From positions 868,001-932,000 of the forward strand of contig NZ_CP026952.1 in the NCBI RefSeq assembly GCF_003065605.1: a stretch of 64,000 nt of DNA. Direction: 5' to 3'. The notes under the pieces are model-generated. The model saw only the letters and a program-made list of their open reading frames with translations. It was not told the origin of the DNA and made no database searches. This DNA is from Aeromicrobium chenweiae. GTDB taxonomy: Bacteria; Actinomycetota; Actinomycetes; Propionibacteriales; Nocardioidaceae. Shown here piece after piece: positions 7,794 to 15,397 of this stretch. The number at the start of each line of letters is the position of its first letter. Positions within the stretch are counted from its first letter, which is position 1. Both the position numbers and the translations under genes were made by a program.

Positions 7794-8738
7794 TCAGCCG
7801 GCGCGGCGGCGACGCAGCACGGTGGCCCACCGGCCACCACCGTGGGTGCCGTCCTGGACGACCTGGGTGCCGGGGTTCTGGGACGCCTCGGCCGCCGCGT
7901 CGCGCACCGACATGAGGTCGCGGGGACGCTGCGAGGGGCTGAACTCGGGGTACGCCGACGACCGGGCCTTCTGCCGCAGCGACGCGGCGACGGCCGGGAT
8001 GAGGACCGAGACCATGTTCGCGTAGCCGGTCTCGGACGGGTGGAACCGGTCGGCGCCGAACATGACGTCACGGTTCTCGGTGAACAGGTCGCCCAGCAGC
8101 CCGCCGAGCGACACCGCACGTCCGCCGGCCTCGACCAGGGCGATCGTCTGGCGACGGGCCAGGTCACGGCTCCACTGGCGGGCGACCGCCCGCAGGGGCT
8201 GCATGATCGGGCGGATGCTGCCGAGGTCCGGAGTGGTGCCGACGACGACGGCGCAGTCGGCCGCGACCAAGCGGCGCACCGCGTCGGCGAGCAGCGCGGC
8301 GGACGTGCGCGGCGGGACCCGGTGCGTCACGTCGTTGGTGCCGACGACGATGACCGCGACGTGCGGCTCCCAGCCGTCGACCGAGTCGATCTGCTCCATG
8401 AGGTCGGAGGTCTGCGCGCCGACGACGGCACGGCAGCGGATCTCCACCGGTGCGTCCATGACGTGCGCCAGGCCGATGCCGAGCATCGCCGGCGGGGTGG
8501 CATCGGCGCGGGTCATGCCGTAGCCGACCGCGGCGGAGTCGCCGATCACCAGCACGCGGATCGTCGCGCCCGGCAGGTCGTCGCCGTAGACGCCGTCGGG
8601 CGTCGGCGGGCGGTCGTCGGTCACGCCGATCGTCCGGCGGGCCAGGATCGCCTCGCCGATGAGGAAGCCGTAGAACCCGGAGATGGTCGCTCCGCCGCCG
8701 ATCAGGGCGGTGGCGGCGATTCTGCTGGGACGAGGCAC
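7794..8738 (-). CDS. SGNH/GDSL-family hydrolase
   Basis: 314 aa. An N-terminal hydrophobic segment (IAATALIGGGATISGFYGFL) acts as a signal or anchor. The SGNH blocks follow: block I VLVIGDSAAVGYG (nucleophile Ser), a Gly in AVVGAQTSDL, block III VGTNDVTHR (Asn) and block V DRFHPSETGYANM (Asp and His). These are serine esterases or lipases, here probably acting on the outer face of the membrane. GTG 8738 has TAAAAT (8745-8750) six nt upstream and no Shine-Dalgarno. The C-terminal 60 residues are polar and likely disordered. It shares its upstream region with a divergent tyrosine phosphatase gene. Confidence 0.87.
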   Translation of the reverse strand: MPRPSRIAATALIGGGATISGFYGFLIGEAILARRTIGVTDDRPPTPDGVYGDDLPGATIRVLVIGDSAAVGYGMTRADATPPAMLGIGLAHVMDAPVEIRCRAVVGAQTSDLMEQIDSVDGWEPHVAVIVVGTNDVTHRVPPRTSAALLADAVRRLVAADCAVVVGTTPDLGSIRPIMQPLRAVARQWSRDLARRQTIALVEAGGRAVSLGGLLGDLFTENRDVMFGADRFHPSETGYANMVSVLIPAVAASLRQKARSSAYPEFSPSQRPRDLMSVRDAAAEASQNPGTQVVQDGTHGGGRWATVLRRRRAG

Positions 8739-8751
8739 GGATCGATTTTAC

Positions 8752-8768
8752 GGTGTCACCCTGACACC
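8752..8768. promoter_or_regulatory. Perfect palindrome in divergent promoter region
   Basis: GGTGTCA-CCC-TGACACC, a 7-bp perfect inverted repeat, lies just upstream of the SGNH gene's -10. It is 43 bp upstream of the phosphatase gene's -10 (TAGGGT, 8812-8817). It looks like a repressor or activator site; the cognate regulator is not adjacent. Confidence 0.45.
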
Positions 8769-8823
8769 GAGGCCTCCGGCCGTCCGAACGGGGCGTGACG
8801 TTCACTACCCCTAGGGTGGGGCG

Positions 8824-9510
8824 GTGCCCGAGACCACCCCGAATCTGCGCGACGTCGGCGGTCTGGTCACCGCGGACGGGCGTCCCTTGGCCACTGGCCG
8901 GGTGCTGCGCAGCGCCGTTCCCTCCGCGCGGGACGTGGGACCCGACGGGATCACCTGGCCGCCGCCGGTGGTCATCGACCTGCGGTCACCGGGGGAGTCC
9001 GAGCCGATCCACCCCCTGGCCCAGACCGGCGTGCGCGTGGTGAACCTCCCGTTGCTGGCAGCGCTGCGGCCCGGCGCGCGACCGATCGACAGCCTGCAGG
9101 GCCTCTACCTCTTGATGCTCGAGCAGTCGTCGATGTACCTGGTCGAGCTCGTCCGCGAGATCGGGCGGGCTCCCGGGGCGACGCTGATCCACTGCGCGGC
9201 GGGCAAGGACCGCACGGGCGTGTCGATCGCCCTCCTGCTGCGGCTGGTCGGCGTCTCGCGCGAGACCGTGCTCGACGACTACCTGCTGACCGCCGACGCC
9301 GAGGCGGCGATCATGGGGCGGCTGCGCAAGGGGGCCGGCCATCGCCACCGCAGCACGCTCCCGCCGTCGTTCGCGGGCGTCTCTCCCGAGGCGATCACCG
9401 CGGTGCTCGACCACTGGGACGCCCACCCCGAGGGCGTCGAGGGCTGGTTCCTCGAGATCGGTGGGACGACGGACCTGCTCGACCGGTTGCGACGTACGCT
9501 GCTGTCATGA
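8824..9510 (+). CDS. Tyrosine-protein phosphatase (Y_phosphatase3 type)
   Basis: 228 aa from GTG 8824. The P-loop HCAAGKDRTG places the catalytic Cys at 124 and Arg at 130. It matches the PtpB/Y_phosphatase3 family, which dephosphorylates phosphotyrosine or phosphoinositides. The opening NLRDVGGL and the acid-containing loop VIDLRSPGE are also typical. TAGGGT (8812-8817) lies 6 nt before the GTG, indicating a leaderless start. Its stop overlaps the ATG of the pirin gene (ATGA), so the two are translationally coupled. No signal peptide, so probably cytoplasmic. Confidence 0.9.
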   Translation: MPETTPNLRDVGGLVTADGRPLATGRVLRSAVPSARDVGPDGITWPPPVVIDLRSPGESEPIHPLAQTGVRVVNLPLLAALRPGARPIDSLQGLYLLMLEQSSMYLVELVREIGRAPGATLIHCAAGKDRTGVSIALLLRLVGVSRETVLDDYLLTADAEAAIMGRLRKGAGHRHRSTLPPSFAGVSPEAITAVLDHWDAHPEGVEGWFLEIGGTTDLLDRLRRTLLS

Positions 9511-10403
9511 CCGATCTGACCCTCGGTGCGCGGGAGGTGCCGCTGGGGGGTCTGCGCGGCCTCACGGTGCACCGCACACTGCCGCAGCGCGGGTTCCCCA
9601 CCGTGGGCGCCTGGTGCTTCGTCGACCACTTCGGGCCGTCGAGCGACCCGATGATCGTGCTGCCGCACCCGCACACGGGCCTGCAGACCGTCACCTGGCC
9701 GCTGGCGGGGGAGATCCGCCACCGCGACAGCCTGGGCAGCGAGGTCGTCCTGCGTCCGGGCGAGCTCAACCTCATGACGTCCGGGGACGGGGTGTCCCAC
9801 TCGGAGTTCTCCGTCGGCGACCCCGACGTCCCCATGCACGGGCTCCAGCTGTGGGTCGCCCTGCCGGCGGACGCCAGACGGGGACCGGCCGAGTTCGAGC
9901 ACCACCCGGACCTCCCGGTGGTGACCGGGGAGGGCTGGAGTGCGACGATCCTGCTGGGCGAGGTGGCCGGCGCGGTGTCGCCGGCCACGACCTACACGCC
10001 GATCGTGGGCGCCGAGATGCGCGTGCGGCCGGGATTCGTGCAGGTCCCGCTGCGCGAGGGCTTCGAGCACGCGATCCTCGCGGTCGACGGCCCGGTCACG
10101 GTGGACGGCGAGGACATCGCGCACCGCGAGATGCGCTACCTCGGGCCGGGACGCACCGAGGTCGGGCTGCAGGTCCGGGACGAGACGACGCTGCTGCTCA
10201 TCGGCGGTGAGCCGTTCGACGAGGAGCTCGTGATGTGGTGGAACTTCGTGGGGCGGTCCCACGAGGACATCGCCGACGCCCGCGCGGACTGGGAAGCCGG
10301 GTCGGCGCGCTTCGGGCACGTCGACGGCCACGGGACGCAGGTCATCCCGGCGCCGCCGCTCCCGGACGTGCGCCTGAGCCCGCGTCGACGCTCTGTCACC
10401 TGA
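9507..10403 (+). CDS. Pirin family protein
   Basis: 298 aa bicupin. The N-terminal cupin has the metal-binding pattern LPHPHTGLQTVTW (two His) and GDGVSHSEFS (His and Glu). The central linker and C-terminal cupin include YLGPGRTEVGLQV and the terminal FVGRSHEDIADARADW. Pirins are iron-dependent proteins, some with quercetin dioxygenase activity and some redox-sensing regulators; the substrate here is unknown. The ATG overlaps the stop of the tyrosine phosphatase gene, so expression is probably coupled. Confidence 0.92.
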   Translation: MTDLTLGAREVPLGGLRGLTVHRTLPQRGFPTVGAWCFVDHFGPSSDPMIVLPHPHTGLQTVTWPLAGEIRHRDSLGSEVVLRPGELNLMTSGDGVSHSEFSVGDPDVPMHGLQLWVALPADARRGPAEFEHHPDLPVVTGEGWSATILLGEVAGAVSPATTYTPIVGAEMRVRPGFVQVPLREGFEHAILAVDGPVTVDGEDIAHREMRYLGPGRTEVGLQVRDETTLLLIGGEPFDEELVMWWNFVGRSHEDIADARADWEAGSARFGHVDGHGTQVIPAPPLPDVRLSPRRRSVT

Positions 10404-10422
10404 CCGGGCCATCTGCTAGCGT

Positions 10423-10443
10423 CCGGATACTGACAGTATCTGG
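10423..10443. promoter_or_regulatory. Candidate operator upstream of SDR-P450 operon
   Basis: CCGGATACT-GAC-AGTATCTGG is an inverted repeat with one mismatch in 9 bp per arm. It lies 17 nt before the ATG of the SDR gene. The form fits a TetR-type site; no regulator gene is adjacent. Confidence 0.5.
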
Positions 10444-10459
10444 AATCGGGGGACCGGGC

Positions 10460-11278
10460 ATGACCCACTTCACCGGCAAGGTCGCCGTCGTCACCGGCGC
10501 AGCCTCCGGCATCGGCCGTGCGCTCGCGGTCGAGCTGGCCCGTCGAGGAGCGCGACTCGCGATCTGCGACGTCGACCTCTCGGGCCTCGCCGAGACCGAG
10601 GAGCTCGTGCGGACGCTCGGCGCCGAGGTGCGCGCGGACCGGCTCGACGTCTCCGAGCGGGAGAGCGTCCTCGCGTACGCCGACGCCGTGGCCGAGCACT
10701 TCGGCGTCGTGCACCTGGTCGTCAACAATGCCGGCATCGCCTTCACCGGCAGCGTCGAGCAGATGTCGTTCAAGGACATCGAGCGGGTCATGGACGTGGA
10801 CTTCTGGGGCGTCGTCAACGGCACGAAGGCGTTCCTGCCCCACCTCGTGGCGTCCGGGGACGGGCACGTGGTCAACGTCTCGAGTGTCTTCGGGCTGTTC
10901 TCCGTGCCGTCGCAGAGCGCGTACAACGCCGCCAAGTTCGCCGTGCGCGGCTTCACCGAGGCGTTGCGACAGGAGATGATCAACGACCGCCGGCCGGTGA
11001 AGGTGACCTGCGTGCACCCCGGAGGCATCCGGACGAACATCGTCCGCAACGGTGCCGAGGTCGACGGGGTCGACCACGACGACCTCGCGTCGTCGTTCGA
11101 CCGGCTCGCGCGGACCTCGCCCGCGAAGGCCGCCGACGTCATCCTCGCCGGCGTGGAGAAGGACAAGGCCCGCGTCCTGATCGGCGCCGACGCGCGGGTG
11201 CTCGACGCGTTCGTCCGCATCACCGGGTCGGGCTACCAACGCATCGTCCGCGCCGCCAGCCCGCGCAGCGGGCTCTGA
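10460..11278 (+). CDS. Short-chain dehydrogenase/reductase
   Basis: 272 aa classical SDR. Cofactor motif VVTGAASGIGRALA is followed by CDVDLSG, an NADP/NAD discriminator region, then NNAGIA, catalytic Ser in VNVSSVFGLF and the YNAAK active-site motif. The C-terminal HPGGIRTNIVRNG matches SDRs that commonly sit beside cytochrome P450 genes in actinobacteria. The P450 gene begins 7 nt downstream, so the pair forms an operon; a hydroxylation followed by alcohol oxidation on a hydrophobic substrate is plausible. ATG 10460 was chosen because the fold begins right there. An operator-like repeat precedes it. Confidence 0.92.
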   Translation: MTHFTGKVAVVTGAASGIGRALAVELARRGARLAICDVDLSGLAETEELVRTLGAEVRADRLDVSERESVLAYADAVAEHFGVVHLVVNNAGIAFTGSVEQMSFKDIERVMDVDFWGVVNGTKAFLPHLVASGDGHVVNVSSVFGLFSVPSQSAYNAAKFAVRGFTEALRQEMINDRRPVKVTCVHPGGIRTNIVRNGAEVDGVDHDDLASSFDRLARTSPAKAADVILAGVEKDKARVLIGADARVLDAFVRITGSGYQRIVRAASPRSGL

Positions 11279-11285
11279 TCGGCCC

Positions 11286-12710
11286 GTGGTGCGCAACGAC
11301 TGGTCAGGACAGACCTTTCCCCACCCTCCCGGCCGCCGCCCGGTGGTGGGCGACGTCCTCGGGACCGACCCCGCGACCCCGCTGCAGAGCACGATGCGGC
11401 GGGGTGCCGATCTGGGGCCGATCTTCGAGCTGAAGATCTTCGACCAGAAGTTCGTGATCGTCGCCGGTGCCGAGATCGCGGCCGAGCTCGCGGACGAGGC
11501 GCGGTTCGAGAAGGCGTTGCCGCCGGCGCTCGTCGCGCTGCGCGAGTTCGCCGGCGAGGGGCTCTTCACGGCGTACAACGACGAGACCAACTGGGCCCTG
11601 GCCCACGACCTGCTGCGGCCGGCGTTCACCCGCGACGCGATGCGGCGCTACCACCCGATCATGCTCGCCGCGGCGCAGGAGCTGTTCGACACCTGGGACG
11701 CCCGCCCGGGCCCGGTCGACGTCTCGGCCGACATGACCCGGCTGACCCTGGAGACGATCAGCCGGACGGCGTTCAGCCAGGACTTCGGCTCGTTCACCCG
11801 CGAGGACCAGCACCCGTTCATCCCGGCGATGATCGCCGCGCTCAAGGCCGGCCAGCGCAAGGGCACGCTGGACTCGATGCCCGGCTCGGCACTCATGGCC
11901 CGGCGGATCGACAAGCGCAACGCTCCCCACCAGGCGTACGTCGACGGGCTGCTCGACGACCTGATCGCCGCTCGGCGGGCCAGCGGCCAGGACGACGTCG
12001 ACGACCTGTTGGGCATCATGCTGCACTCGCCGCACCCCGAGACCGGGCAGCGGCTCGACGACCTGAACATCCGGCACCAGATCCTCACGTTCCTCGTCGC
12101 GGGGCACGAGACCACGTCCGGTGCGCTGTCGTTCGCGCTGCACCACCTCAGCCGGGACGCCGAGGCTGTGCGGAGGGCGCAGGCCGAGGTCGACCGGGTG
12201 CTCGGACCCGACCGGGACGTCGAGCCGACCTTCGAGCAGGTGCCGAAGATGCGCTTCGTCCGCCGCGTGCTCGACGAGGCGCTGCGGCTGTGGCCGACCG
12301 CTCCCGCGTTCGGCCGCAGCCCCCGGCAGACGACCACGCTCAGCACGGGGCACGTCATGCGGCCGCAGGACTGGGCGCTCGTGCTGCTGCCGCTGGTGCA
12401 CCGCGATCCCGCGGTGTGGGGCGCGGACGCCGACGAGTTCGACCCGGATCGCTTCCTGCCCGAACGCTCACACGGTCGTCCGCCCCACGTCTACAAGCCG
12501 TTCGGCACGGGGGAGCGGTCCTGCATCGGCCGGCAGTTCGCGCTGCACGAGGCGGTCCTCGTGCTTGCCCGGATCCTCCACCGCTACGACCTCGAGCCTG
12601 ATCCGACGTACGAGCTGCGGGTGTCGGAGCGGCTCACGCTGATGCCGGCCGGGTTCGAGCTGACGCTCACGCCGCGGTCGCCGTCCCCCGGCACGGCCCC
12701 CGCGGCGTAG
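11286..12710 (+). CDS. Cytochrome P450, CYP102-like haem domain without reductase
   Basis: 474 aa. The I-helix motif is VAGHETTSGALSFALHHL and the K-helix motif is DEALRLWP. The haem loop FGTGERSCIGRQFALHEA has the cysteine thiolate at residue 413. These segments are close to the haem domain of Bacillus P450 BM3 (CYP102), a fatty-acid hydroxylase, but the protein ends after the haem domain; no FAD/FMN reductase or ferredoxin gene lies nearby. It must take electrons from elsewhere. Cotranscribed with the SDR gene upstream. GTG 11286 or the next GTG could be the start. Confidence 0.93.
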   Translation: MVRNDWSGQTFPHPPGRRPVVGDVLGTDPATPLQSTMRRGADLGPIFELKIFDQKFVIVAGAEIAAELADEARFEKALPPALVALREFAGEGLFTAYNDETNWALAHDLLRPAFTRDAMRRYHPIMLAAAQELFDTWDARPGPVDVSADMTRLTLETISRTAFSQDFGSFTREDQHPFIPAMIAALKAGQRKGTLDSMPGSALMARRIDKRNAPHQAYVDGLLDDLIAARRASGQDDVDDLLGIMLHSPHPETGQRLDDLNIRHQILTFLVAGHETTSGALSFALHHLSRDAEAVRRAQAEVDRVLGPDRDVEPTFEQVPKMRFVRRVLDEALRLWPTAPAFGRSPRQTTTLSTGHVMRPQDWALVLLPLVHRDPAVWGADADEFDPDRFLPERSHGRPPHVYKPFGTGERSCIGRQFALHEAVLVLARILHRYDLEPDPTYELRVSERLTLMPAGFELTLTPRSPSPGTAPAA

Positions 12711-12715
12711 AGGCG

Positions 12716-13567
12716 TCAGAGCGCGGCGCGCAGGCTGTCCGCGAGCGGCGTCGTGGGACGGCCGATCAGCGTGCTGAGCTCGTGGCCGGGCACCTCGAGC
12801 TCGCCGTTGCTGATCGACGCGTCCGTGTCGACGCCGAACTGCACCCACACCGGCGGCACGCCTGCCTCGGTGAGGACCTTGGCCTGCTCCTCGGGCCCGA
12901 CCTGCGCGACGGAGATCGGGGAGCCCAGGAGGTCGGCGATCGTGGCCGCGAGCTCGTCCTGCGACCAGGAGACGTCGCCGCCGAGCTCGTAGACCGGCTT
13001 GACCGGCTCGTCCGTCGTCAGCACGACCGCAGCCGCCTCGGCGAAGTCGGCGCGGGCCGCGCTGGAGACGCGACCGTCACCCGCGGACGTGAGGACCACG
13101 CCCGTCTGGCGAGCGGCCTCCAGGGCCGGTGCGTAGTTCTCGTGGTACCAGCCGTTGCGCAGCAGGACGTGGTCCAGCCCGCTCTTGGCCAGGTACTGCT
13201 CGGTCGCGAAGTGGTCGGGAGCGACCGGGAGGGTGGACGTGTCCGCGCCCGGCGCGCTGGTGTACGCCACCAGGGAGACGCCGTTGCGGACCGCGGCATC
13301 GATGACGTTGACGTGGTGCTGGCGGCGCTGGTCGAAGTCGGTGCCGGAGATCAGCAGCAGCTTGTCGACGCCGGACAGGGCGCTCGCGAGGGCCTCGGGG
13401 TCGCCGTAGTCGGCGACCCGGACCTCGACGCCACGATCGGCGATGGGCTGTGCCTTCTCGCGGTCGCGCACGACGGCGACGACCTCGGAGGCCGCAACCC
13501 TCTCGAGCAGGGAATCGACGACCAGGGAACCCAGGTGTCCTGTGGCGGCGGTGACGGCAATGGTCAT
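12716..13567 (-). CDS. NmrA-like SDR, NAD(P)H:quinone oxidoreductase QorB type
   Basis: 283 aa atypical SDR. The nucleotide-binding opening is IAVTAATGHLGSLVVDSLL, followed by VVAVVRDREKA and LLLISGTDF. The substrate region LVAYTSAPGADTSTLPVAPD and LRNGWYHENY are characteristic of the QorB/YtfG group, which reduces quinones with NADPH. AAAGGA precedes ATG 13567. It is divergent from an HxlR regulator with several inverted repeats between them. That is the usual arrangement for HxlR control of quinone- or electrophile-responsive reductases. Substrate inferred from family only. Confidence 0.9.
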   Translation of the reverse strand: MTIAVTAATGHLGSLVVDSLLERVAASEVVAVVRDREKAQPIADRGVEVRVADYGDPEALASALSGVDKLLLISGTDFDQRRQHHVNVIDAAVRNGVSLVAYTSAPGADTSTLPVAPDHFATEQYLAKSGLDHVLLRNGWYHENYAPALEAARQTGVVLTSAGDGRVSSAARADFAEAAAVVLTTDEPVKPVYELGGDVSWSQDELAATIADLLGSPISVAQVGPEEQAKVLTEAGVPPVWVQFGVDTDASISNGELEVPGHELSTLIGRPTTPLADSLRAAL

Positions 13568-13622
13568 GGGGATGTCCTTTCAGGGGCGCGGCGGACGATC
13601 CGGGCGCTTCGAGAAACCGTAC

Positions 13623-13662
13623 ACTAACTCAGGGTTAGTACAAACTAGAAGTTAGCACTAAC
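13623..13662. promoter_or_regulatory. HxlR-type operator repeats
   Basis: Two inverted repeats share the same core: ACTAAC (13623-13628) with GTTAGT (13634-13639), and GTTAG (13651-13655) with CTAAC (13658-13662). They lie between the divergent quinone oxidoreductase-like and HxlR genes, where the HxlR protein should bind. Confidence 0.6.
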
Positions 13663-13695
13663 CGAGTGATAGCATGACGGGACAGGAGGTTCCCC

Positions 13696-14058
13696 GTGTC
13701 CCAGCAACAGCAGCCGCCGTTCGACGTCTTCAGCACCATGTGTCCGTCCCGTGAGGTGCTCGAGCACGTGACGAGCAGGTGGGGCGCGCTGACCCTCGCC
13801 GCCCTGTCGAGCGAGCCGGCGCGCTTCGGGGAGCTGCGCCGCTGCGTGGACGGCATCAGCGAGAAGATGCTGTCGCAGACCCTGAAGGGCCTCGAGGCCG
13901 ACGGGCTCGTCGACCGCCGGGTGCAGTCGACCCTGCCCCCGCACGTCGACTACGCGCTGACACCGGCGGGCGAGAAGGTCGCCGCTGCGGTGCAGGCGCT
14001 CATCGTCTCGCTCTACGACGTCATGCCCGACGTCATGGCCGTGCGCGAGGGTGCCTGA
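13696..14058 (+). CDS. HxlR family transcriptional regulator
   Basis: 120 aa winged-helix protein. The family pattern is complete: MCPSREVLEHVTSRWGALTL (with the Cys that can act as redox sensor in some members), RFGELRRCVDGISEKMLSQT, then the wing VDYALTPAGEKV. HxlR proteins sense aldehydes, quinones or diamide. GTG 13696 is preceded by AGGAGG (13684-13689). It probably controls the divergent NmrA-like gene and itself through the repeats at 13623-13662. Confidence 0.92.
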   Translation: MSQQQQPPFDVFSTMCPSREVLEHVTSRWGALTLAALSSEPARFGELRRCVDGISEKMLSQTLKGLEADGLVDRRVQSTLPPHVDYALTPAGEKVAAAVQALIVSLYDVMPDVMAVREGA

Positions 14059-14070
14059 GCGCAGCCGTCC

Positions 14071-14622
14071 TCAGACGACGGCCGCGGCCTCGGCCGCGGC
14101 GCGGTAGGCGACGGCCAGGGACTCCACCGTCTCGTGCGCGTTGAGGCCGCTGGGGTTGGGGACGACCCAGACGTCCGCCCCCGCGATCGCACGGTCCTGG
14201 CGGCCGGCCTTCGCCGACTTGTCGGCGAAGGCGATCCGGTACGTCGTGATGCCCGCGAACGCGACGACGCGCGGGCGGCGCTCGGCGACCAGCTCCTCGA
14301 GCCGGTGCCTCCCGTCGCGGATCTCCTCGTCCTCCAGCTCGTCCGCGCGGGCGGAGGATCGGGCCACCATGTTCGTGATGCCGACCCCCCGCGCCAGCAG
14401 GGCCGGGGCCGCGTCCTCCGGCGTCATCACGTCGGGAGGAAGGACCCCGGCCAGGCGCAGCGCGGGATAGAACCGGTTGCCCGGCCGGGCGAAGTGCAAG
14501 CCGGTCGCCGCGCTGACCAGGCCGGGGTTGATGCCGACCAGCAGCAGCCGGAGATCGTCAGGGACGAGGTCCGGGATCGTGCGGCCGGCGACCGCCTCCA
14601 GCTCGGCGCGGGTGAACCCCAC
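14071..14622 (-). CDS. Mismatch-specific uracil/thymine DNA glycosylase (Mug/TDG family)
   Basis: 183 aa. It has the Mug signature [20 protein letters not shown], with the NP pair that activates the catalytic water, then [14 protein letters not shown] and the second active-site segment [13 protein letters not shown]. It removes U or T from G mismatches and ethenocytosine in base-excision repair. GTG 14622 overlaps the last base of the msrA stop codon, so translation is coupled to msrA. It converges on the HxlR gene; a 9-bp hairpin at 14081-14100 lies inside its 3' end. Confidence 0.9.
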   Translation of the reverse strand: MGFTRAELEAVAGRTIPDLVPDDLRLLLVGINPGLVSAATGLHFARPGNRFYPALRLAGVLPPDVMTPEDAAPALLARGVGITNMVARSSARADELEDEEIRDGRHRLEELVAERRPRVVAFAGITTYRIAFADKSAKAGRQDRAIAGADVWVVPNPSGLNAHETVESLAVAYRAAAEAAAVV

Positions 14623-15257
14623 TACGCGTACGCGACGCCCGTGGCGTGCAGCGGGCAGTAGCCGAACGGGTTCTTGACGAGGTACTGCTGGTGGTACTCC
14701 TCGGCGTAGTAGTAGCGCTCGAGCGGCTGGATCGACGTGGTGATCTCGCCGTAGCCGGCCTCCGTCATGCGCTCCTGGTACCGCTCACGGGACTCCTCGG
14801 CCTCGCGCTGCTGCTCGGGCATCGTCGTCAGGATGATCGAGCGGTACTGCGTGCCGCGGTCGTTGCCCTGGCGCATGCCCTGCGTCGGGTCGTGGTTCTC
14901 CCAGAACACCTGGAGCAGCTGCGCGAACGAGAGCTTCGCGGGGTCCCAGATCACCCGGACGACCTCGGCGTGCCCGGTGCGACCCGTGCAGACCTCCTCG
15001 TACGTGGGGTTCGGGGTCTGTCCTCCGGCGTAGCCGACGGACGTGGACCAGACGCCCGGAATCTCCCAGAACGTCTTCTCCTCGCCCCAGAAGCAGCCGA
15101 GGCCGAACACTGCGGACTCGAAGCCCTCAGGGACCTGGGTCTCGACGGGGGTGCCGAGGACGAGGTGCGGGCCGCCGACCTGGAACTGTCGGCCCTCGCG
15201 GCCCGGCAGGGCGGCGTCGGGGGTCGGGAGCTCTGACTTGCTGCGACCAAACATCAT
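14622..15257 (-). CDS. msrA: Peptide-methionine (S)-S-oxide reductase
   Basis: 211 aa. The nucleophile is Cys55 in the [11 protein letters not shown] motif, followed by [28 protein letters not shown] and the C-terminal [12 protein letters not shown] with a resolving Cys. It repairs methionine-S-sulfoxide in proteins with thioredoxin. The start is ATG 15257 or the next codon ATG 15254; GGTGG at 15262-15266 serves either. Upstream in frame a GTG overlaps that ribosome site and is rejected. The Mug-type glycosylase gene follows with a one-base overlap, pairing protein and DNA oxidative repair. Confidence 0.95.
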   Translation of the reverse strand: MMFGRSKSELPTPDAALPGREGRQFQVGGPHLVLGTPVETQVPEGFESAVFGLGCFWGEEKTFWEIPGVWSTSVGYAGGQTPNPTYEEVCTGRTGHAEVVRVIWDPAKLSFAQLLQVFWENHDPTQGMRQGNDRGTQYRSIILTTMPEQQREAEESRERYQERMTEAGYGEITTSIQPLERYYYAEEYHQQYLVKNPFGYCPLHATGVAYA

Positions 15258-15397
15258 GATTCCACCTTTCACGTGAAGTCTACGAAGGCGTGCTTCACGC
15301 TGTCATCAACACCGGACCCGCACCGCTCTGTTCCCGGCCGCACGGGCTGACGGCTCGCCGAGTGGCGGATAGTGTGACGCGCGAGGAGTGTGAGCGT

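Noticed and set aside
14081-14100. 9-bp hairpin GCCGCGGCC-TC-GGCCGCGGC just after the HxlR gene
   Set aside because: It lies inside the 3' coding end of the Mug-type gene and is explained by an Ala/Glu-rich C-terminus in GC-rich code; no U tract. It may still slow transcription from HxlR.
15290-15397. N-terminal extension of the AI-2E transporter from an ATG at 15290
   Set aside because: The extension has no family similarity, and GTG 15398 has a good ribosome site 9 nt upstream.
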